This document shows, piece after piece, positions 20,401-64,000 of a stretch of 64,000 bases of DNA. Below the pieces are notes generated by a model. That model worked only from the letters and a program-made list of their open reading frames with translations. It was not told the origin of the DNA and did not search any database. Location: positions 12,444,693-12,508,692 of the forward strand of contig NC_049990.1 of NCBI RefSeq assembly GCF_000003815.2. Direction: 5' to 3'. How positions within the stretch are numbered: position 1 is the first letter of the stretch; the number at the start of each line of letters is the position of its first letter. A program made the position numbers and the translations under genes. The DNA is from Branchiostoma floridae. Its lineage: Eukaryota; Chordata; Leptocardii; Amphioxiformes; Branchiostomatidae.

Positions 20401-22141
20401 TATACAGCTTGACTTTTTTTCCCATGCACACGACTTGCGATTTGGACCTTCTATAACACAGTGAAATATGCAGAAGTATGTCATAATGATGTGAAGTCAA
20501 AGGTTTTTTTTTATTGCTATTCTTGGTATAGTGATGAGTCACTGTTATAATCATACTGGAGACAAAATACCTCTTCAGGCCCTGCCATCAACTCTAGAGG
20601 AGCTAAATCTACTGAAGGAGTTTCATGACCCAGACACAGTTCAGCTCATGGAGTGGATCAAGTATGTATCACAGATTGACTTCAGTCTCAGTCCTTCAGT
20701 CTTAACTTTTTATCTTGACCTTTCTCACTCAGTAAGACAAAAAATCTATTCCCTATTCCCTATTATCTAGTCAATGGTAGCTAATATTACATAACAAGAT
20801 CCAAAGGTCATTCCATGGTCGTGGCCTACATGAATATACATAAGAGATCTCTCTTATCCGAAAAAAGCTTGACCTTTTATAAATGTAGGAAAAACGTAAC
20901 TGACCTAATAGGAGAAGTAAGGGTTAGAAAGTCTGCTCAGGAACATCTCCTGATTATATGTCAACATTATTGTTTGTGTTATTCATAGAAAAGAAACCCC
21001 CAGGAGTGCAGCTTTTACTGGCAGTATGCAGCTTATGGCAGGTGTGAAACTCTGCACAGGACGTCCAATCACCAACCACCCTCACTACGAGGATAGGGAC
21101 CTGCGCAACAGAACCAAACAGGTGCGACAGGTGTTCAAGTTTCTCTGGCCAGTCACTGTACCTACCAGGTACCTGAGAACTTCTTAAACACCTAGGAATG
21201 TTTCAAAGTGGAAGTTAAATGTTATACCACAGTATGCATATATTATCTGTGCACTTAATTAGGCATGCCAAGTAAAATGGGTAGCACACTAAGAAAGGTA
21301 CATTGTATAAAACTGTACTTCTAGCATTACATAGAGCAATCTAGAACATCAGGCTCCTAAAACACGAGTATTCCTTGCTTTCCACTAAAATTTGTGTTAT
21401 AGATGATCATAGATGCAAATTCTTAATGTTTGCTCTTGAGTCTTGTACTAATCTCCAAGCAGAATCTAAGATACTATCAAAGCTGGCAAAGGGGTATAAC
21501 CGGCCAAAGGTAGTCAGATGGGCACTGATAGCCAAACACACTCCTGGGCCGGCTTCACTCCTCTGCCAGCTTTTGATACTTATGCTACCATAGGATCTTA
21601 TGCTACCATAGGATCTGCTTGGAGATTACTCTTGTACATAAAACATGCCCATTTCTTGCACCCCATGCTCAGTTGTACCAGATCTATGGTAGGAGACACC
21701 CTCAGGAAGTCCATGCCATTCTCAGAGCTCACAGCACCAGCTACATCATTGTAGAAAACAGCATCTGTTATGAGAGAGGTCACAAAGTGGGCTGTCGACT
21801 GCGAGACCTTGTGGACATGACCAATCATCATGTGAGTACGATATAGACTGTTCTCCATGGGGGACACTTATGCATGGTGGGGGGGGGGGATTTTTGAAAT
21901 GCTTCAAGTCAGTTTCATGCCTTTGATTTGAAGTCACTTCTGCTACATCAAAGCACAACTTTGAGGTCTGTTTTTCCTGTTCTGATTGCAGATTATCGAA
22001 GGGATGACTAGAGGCTCAGAAGATCAACCCCCAACACATGCACGCTTTTGTCACGCTATTCAAAGTGGGGCACCAGAGTATAGAAAATACTTCACCATGG
22101 TTTTTCAGAATAAAACTTTCCGTACTTACAAAGTATCATAA
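11499..22141 (+). CDS. DPY19L3: Protein C-mannosyltransferase, DPY19L3 type
   Basis: Multi-pass ER enzyme that attaches mannose to tryptophan in WxxW/WxxC motifs, for example in thrombospondin type 1 repeats; in mammals DPY19L3 acts on R-spondin 1. Fifteen exons: 11499-11738, 13892-13982, 14344-14465, 14990-15135, 15760-15883, 16343-16477, 17029-17160, 17985-18092, 18446-18681, 19375-19645, 20038-20094, 20579-20661, 20989-21121, 21673-21831, 21992-22141. They sum to 2,187 nt, in frame, giving 728 aa plus stop, close to the vertebrate protein. Diagnostic segments: HENFLWFSNIK, EVEREISFRTETGLYYSYYK, TTRVEFTIALRE, WQFAQFALL, KYLWTPHMCV, GVKLCTGRPITNHPHYEDR, CRLRDL and VFQNKTFRTYK. These fit DPY19L3 better than DPY19L1/2. 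Several hydrophobic exons form the membrane core, and the C-terminal luminal part starts near exon 12. Substrate preference in this animal is inferred from the family. Confidence 0.95.
11767..12145. mobile_element. MITE in DPY19L3 intron 1, TATGGATGACATCC family
   Basis: ATGGATGACATCC at 11767-11779 has an inverted match at 12133-12145. The interior after the left end (ACCCCAAAACTAACGCGCGC) resembles the element at 5564. About 380 bp, no transposase. Confidence 0.7.
13462..13574 (-). promoter_or_regulatory. Array of three RE1/NRSE-like motifs, minus strand
   Basis: CTGTCCTTGGTGCTGAA occurs at 13462-13478 and 13558-13574, with a variant TCGTCCCTGGCGCTGAA at 13507-13523. Read on the minus strand this is TTCAGCACCAAGGACAG, matching all fixed positions of the vertebrate REST/NRSF core TTCAGCACCnnGGACAG. 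Spacing is 45 and 51 bp. A weaker fourth unit may lie near 13595. Intron 1 of DPY19L3. Function is inferred from motif match only. Confidence 0.55.
15215..15286 (+). repeat. 36-bp tandem duplication
   Basis: Two near-identical 36-bp copies (15215-15250 and 15251-15286) containing TTTCTATCAACTGGAATTCC. Further GGAATTCCA fragments follow up to 15370. Intronic in DPY19L3. Confidence 0.85.
15373..15584. mobile_element. MITE with TACTGTAAATG ends and GTTCGCGG repeats
   Basis: Begins TACTGTAAATGCAGAAATG and ends with inverted CATTTACAGTA. The interior is rich in palindromic CCGCGAA/TTCGCGG blocks. About 212 bp in DPY19L3 intron 4. A diverged relative is at 41600-41811. Confidence 0.8.
16043..16290 (+). 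mobile_element. tRNA-derived SINE
   Basis: Head: TAGCCGAGTGGGTAGAG (A box region) and GAGTTCAATCCCC (B box region), about 73 bp, with an anticodon-like CCTTGCATT. It resembles a degraded tRNA-Ala. It is followed by a non-tRNA body of about 170 bp (AGCAGACTAGCCCCCTACTG and neighbouring sequence). Located in DPY19L3 intron 5, ending about 50 bp before exon 6. Confidence 0.65.
17339..17708 (+). promoter_or_regulatory. Tandem array of RE1/NRSE-like motifs, plus strand
   Basis: TTCAGCACCAAGGACAGC is exact at 17339, 17425, 17583 and 17620, and has one change at 17546. Weaker versions lie at 17389, 17474, 17657 and 17691. The spacing of 34-50 bp (72 bp once) shows a minisatellite with a unit of about 37 bp, but the RE1-like core is better kept than the spacer. 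Located in DPY19L3 intron 7, in the opposite orientation to the array at 13462. Confidence 0.6.
18193..18375. mobile_element. MITE, TAGTTCACCTTTATC family, copy 1
   Basis: TAGTTCACCTTTATCTGCGG at the left is matched inverted by CAGATAAAGGTGAACTA at the right. The inverted similarity runs about 33 bp. The right end lies about 70 bp before DPY19L3 exon 9. Confidence 0.85.
18712..18781. repeat. Near-perfect 70-bp hairpin
   Basis: ATAGCAATTACTCAAGTGAC and its flank at the left pair with GTTGCTTGAGTAATTGCTAT at the right, about 27 of 30 positions, around a loop of about 10 bases. Located about 30 bp after the donor of DPY19L3 exon 9. Probably a small palindromic repeat; no miRNA evidence. Confidence 0.8.
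19011..19157. mobile_element. MITE, TAGTTCACCTTTATC family, copy 2
   Basis: TAGTTCACCTTTATCCACAT at the left is matched by GTGGATAAAGGTGAACTA at the right. Same family as 18193-18375 but with a different interior, in the next intron of DPY19L3. Confidence 0.83.
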
Positions 22142-24329
22142 AAACTTAAGAAGACTCTACCACTCCTCCCTATTTGGCTAGAGCACATTAAATTAATGTT
22201 GACATACAGAAACTTTCGTAGTTTTGACGTCGCATACCGTTTCAAAACCATCCTAGTGCATGATCATCTTACACGTATCTCTAGCAGATGTACCAGTGGC
22301 AGACGAGCAACATCCTTGCACAAGATTGTTTCAGCACTTGGATACTGCCTGCCCTCCATAAGTAGATATGCTGGGTGTTTACTGATCACAATGTGTTATA
22401 CTTGGCCTCAATGTCTTCTCTGTTATCTGGTATGATATTCTAATAATCTGTACTGCATGGTACATGTGCTGTTTCCTACCGATTTAATAGAATTGAACTG
22501 TTAATCCGCACACATTTGACTTCAATCGTTATAATTATCATAGAGTTACCTGTTTCCAGAGTTCAATTAAATCAAAAAGTTATCTCTTCGATGTGCTCTC
22601 TTTTCAGAAGAACCATATGTCTTATGCATGAATGTTTCTTCACGGTTTACTAGTATAGTCACATTTCATTCCTCTGTTAACTGCAAATAACTGAGAACCA
22701 AGAGATTATGTTGGTGTGAATAAAGTAATAGATAGCCCATGGGAGGGACATAGGGCCAGTCTCGCCCACCTTGGGGTCTCTAAGTCTAAGGGTGAACAGA
22801 GGAACTCATGGACCTGGTATATCTTTAGCACATGGCAAATTTCCCCAAAGCTTCTCTATTTCATAACACTTGCATATTACTTTATTACCCCACAGTTTTG
22901 GGCCACAGTCACACACTGCATTTTTTTTTTTCATTAAAATTTTGAATGAAATAGACTCAAAACTTCTTTGAAAGTCCGATACACAGAAAATAGGTTTCTC
23001 TTCTTGTCTGAGGGAAAGTAGCCATGTGCTAAGTGGATCAAAATCTTTATTCTCTGAAATCCCATGGATATGGATATTGGCCTGCTAACTAAATTCAAGA
23101 TGGCTATGTACTTTGTCAACCCAACAAATTTAACATACAACAGAAGACAAGACAAGATTAAGTCAATTCAACATGATAACTTTATTCCCTGCCCCTTGGA
23201 AAATTCACATATCATAAGTCAGACGTTGAGATACAGGCAGATACAAAGCAGCTCCCTAACTACTTCACATACATGTAGGGCTAATTACTTTAGTAATCTG
23301 GCAGCACTATAGATAACCAGCAAATAATGGTAGGTTAGTGATGAACTACTCTGTATCTTTATGTGAACATAACTTATGCTTGACATACAGTTCCTTGTTA
23401 GCGATAACCAGTAGTTCCTCCCTACTTTTCCCTAGCTTACAAACGAAGACCAGCAAGAAGCTATTTGCAAGCAAGGGAAGTTGCTTAAAAGCATTTCCTT
23501 TCTAGGTGGAGTGTAACATAACAGAAAAATCTCTGTCAAAAAAGGAATAATAAGGGAAAGATTGAGTACACATTTTCTCTTATAAGGGTAACTTATCAGC
23601 CTTTCAGATAGGAGTCACTTGTTCACTAGTAGTCAAAAGATCTCCCTTTTACTGTACACCATGGTGCCTAGGAGCTCTAAATTTGACTGAGGAAAATAAC
23701 AAAACAAATATCCCTTGCAAGAAAGCGACTAATTTTGAAATGTTACGGATGTAAGCAGATACAATGTGCGTCTAATCTACAACTAATGCTTTGGCACGTT
23801 TTCTCCACTGTATACACTTTTTGTTTTCCTCACATAGTTGCTGTAAAGTATGAGTCTAGTTATCTAGTTATAGTATTCCTGTATACTTACATAGCACCAT
23901 TTGAAGTCATGCACACGAATGCACATCCTATATGATCTCTCAGCGAGATTCGAGACAATTTTGAATAGAAAAATATGTCTGTATACAAAATGATCATGCT
24001 TAACTTGCTGGAAATGTTAGAAAAGGACACATCACATAAAAATTGTGATGTTAACAGCTATTCTTACTCTGACTATATTTTCTCTACTGAGTAAAAACCT
24101 GACTGTTGGTAACAAGATCTAAAAATCTACGACAATTATTACATAACATAGCACCGAGTTTTTTTGGGAGAAGTAGTGAAACACATTGTTACAATAGCAT
24201 GAAATACAAGCATAATTATGTCCAGAAATCAAAAATCCTATGTCAACATCTTTTTTTTTTGACAGGATAAAGAATACAATCACATTTACATATCAAACAC
24301 TGGAGTTTTGTTGTCTAGTTTAGCCTTGG
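22142..24329. other. Convergent 3' UTRs of DPY19L3 and the collagen gene
   Basis: On the plus strand an AATAAA signal at 22719-22724 fits the DPY19L3 transcript end. On the minus strand AATAAA signals (TTTATT on the plus strand) at 23181-23186, 23046-23051 and 22881-22886 are candidate ends for the collagen mRNA, implying a 3' UTR of about 1.1-1.5 kb. No coding sequence was recognised, and ORFs here are short and unlike known proteins. Confidence 0.6.
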
Positions 24330-62955
<38,626 letters not shown>

Positions 62956-64000
62956 TTTGATTAACTATTACAAGCTAGCTACACTCAAAAGCTAGGCGAC
63001 TAAAATCAAAATAAAATGCAGAGGGCCACGCGGCCCAGTTACTGCACAGAGTCTGTATAGAGTCTAAGACCGCTGTCCCCGTTAGAGTACTGTGGTCAGA
63101 CTTCCACCATCTTTCTGTCAAGTGAGTAGAAGAAGTCTTGCACGAGCGTCGGTGTCGTTCTGCGGCACGACACTGTTTGGTCTACAGCGGAGAGATGGGT
63201 TGGCGAGGGACCTCTTGTCCAGTCTACCGAGATGTCAGCGATGTCCGAGCACCCCTGTTCTAATCCTAGTCGAGGGGCCGGCACTACTAGAGATTAGGTC
63301 TTCCCCGCACACCAACTCTCCATTGGGCAGGAAATGCCTTGGCAGGGGCCGGGGATGCCCTATCGCCTCATTAGCATACGAGCCAACAGGGCGGCGCAAA
63401 CCACAAAGTCAGCCACTAGCAAACTCACATCATTATGTGAAATTTGATCCCAGATTGAACCCTGACAGACACCCGGATCACGTTAGGAGAAACTGAAGCG
63501 GCAGATCCTTCCGAGAAACCGCAATGCCAGGCGCTCAATTGGCGGTCCAGCCGAAATTGGACACAGATGACAACTTAAATTTTACATTACTTCAGTCTAC
63601 CTTTTGTTCTGGGCTCTAGACTATTGCTTTCACAAGTTGAGAGAACTTTTTATAACGGTCCCCTCATTTCCATGTTGAGAAAACCTTCTGGCCCGTGACA
63701 AGGAAGAAATTATCGACTGCAAACTAAAGGAATTGGGTTCTGGTGGACATTTTGAGGACACATACTGTGGAAGTGTTTCCAATTAACAGAAAGCCACGAG
63801 GGCGAGATATGGCGTGGTGCGAATACTTGGGTTCCTCTGAAGACGCGCCTAGATTATCTCGTGTGATAGCGGGAAAAGCACAAAACGTGCCGCTATATAG
63901 CTAAAATCGCCGCTAAGATTCAGTATGCGTCCACATACAACTTATATCTTTAGTCTCCGTTACATATTGACTACTCGAACTATCCGGCACGTTTATCTCA
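62956..64000. promoter_or_regulatory. Upstream side of the collagen IV gene
   Basis: Contains the 5' UTR and promoter of the collagen gene by position. CpGs are frequent from about 62330 to 63500. No TATA box was identified with confidence. Vertebrate and fly type IV collagen pairs sit head to head, but no signal peptide or 7S-like sequence is found on the plus strand before 64000. A 134-codon plus-strand ORF at 63092 has no recognisable domain. Confidence 0.5.

Noticed and set aside
63092-63496. 134-codon plus-strand ORF upstream of the collagen gene, a possible first exon of a divergent partner
   Set aside because: No signal peptide, no Gly-X-Y and no 7S cysteines. Arg-rich composition fits a CpG-rich noncoding stretch.

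Overview
The window looks like nuclear DNA from an invertebrate chordate, most likely a lancelet (Branchiostoma). The reasons are small conserved exons in GT-AG introns, chordate-like protein sequences, and introns full of short inverted-repeat elements and tRNA-derived repeats. The species call is an inference. There are no bacterial genes, rRNAs or CRISPR arrays. Three protein genes fill the window, and every exon join below was checked for reading frame by hand.

(1) Positions 409-9093, minus strand: the 5' part of U2SURP (SR140), a U2 snRNP-associated splicing protein. Its 3' part (SURP, CID and RS regions) lies off the left edge. (2) Positions 11499-22141, plus strand: a complete 15-exon DPY19L3-type C-mannosyltransferase gene, predicted 728 aa. 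It is divergent from U2SURP, with about 2.4 kb between the two start codons. (3) Positions 24330-62955, minus strand: a complete alpha1-like type IV collagen gene of 42 exons, predicted about 1,853 aa. It has a signal peptide exon, a 7S cysteine exon, about 37 Gly-X-Y exons and three NC1 exons. It converges on DPY19L3. Its 16.4-kb first intron holds a 5'-truncated LINE with an open reverse-transcriptase frame. Beyond 62955 is its promoter side; no head-to-head collagen partner is visible before the window ends.

The most interesting signals are two independent pairs of duplicated exons that reading frame forces to be mutually exclusive. One pair is in U2SURP (1991-2061 and 2121-2203) and encodes the RNP2 strand of the RRM. 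The other is in the collagen gene (29054-29180 and 29444-29570), both 127 nt and both phase 0 to phase 1. The splice acceptor of one U2SURP alternative lies inside a four-copy 87-bp tandem repeat, so the acceptor itself is quadruplicated. Two DPY19L3 introns carry tandem arrays of a motif that closely matches the vertebrate REST/NRSF (RE1) site, in opposite orientations. The collagen ends in an unusual 28-residue tail with an RGD, and one collagen exon carries four closely spaced cysteines.

A 100-N gap at 36514-36613 is flanked by two nearly identical copies of about 640 bp holding the same two collagen exons. This is most likely two haplotypes placed side by side by the assembler, and the extra exon pair should not be counted. 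At least seven families of inverted-repeat, tRNA-derived or LINE repeats are placed below.
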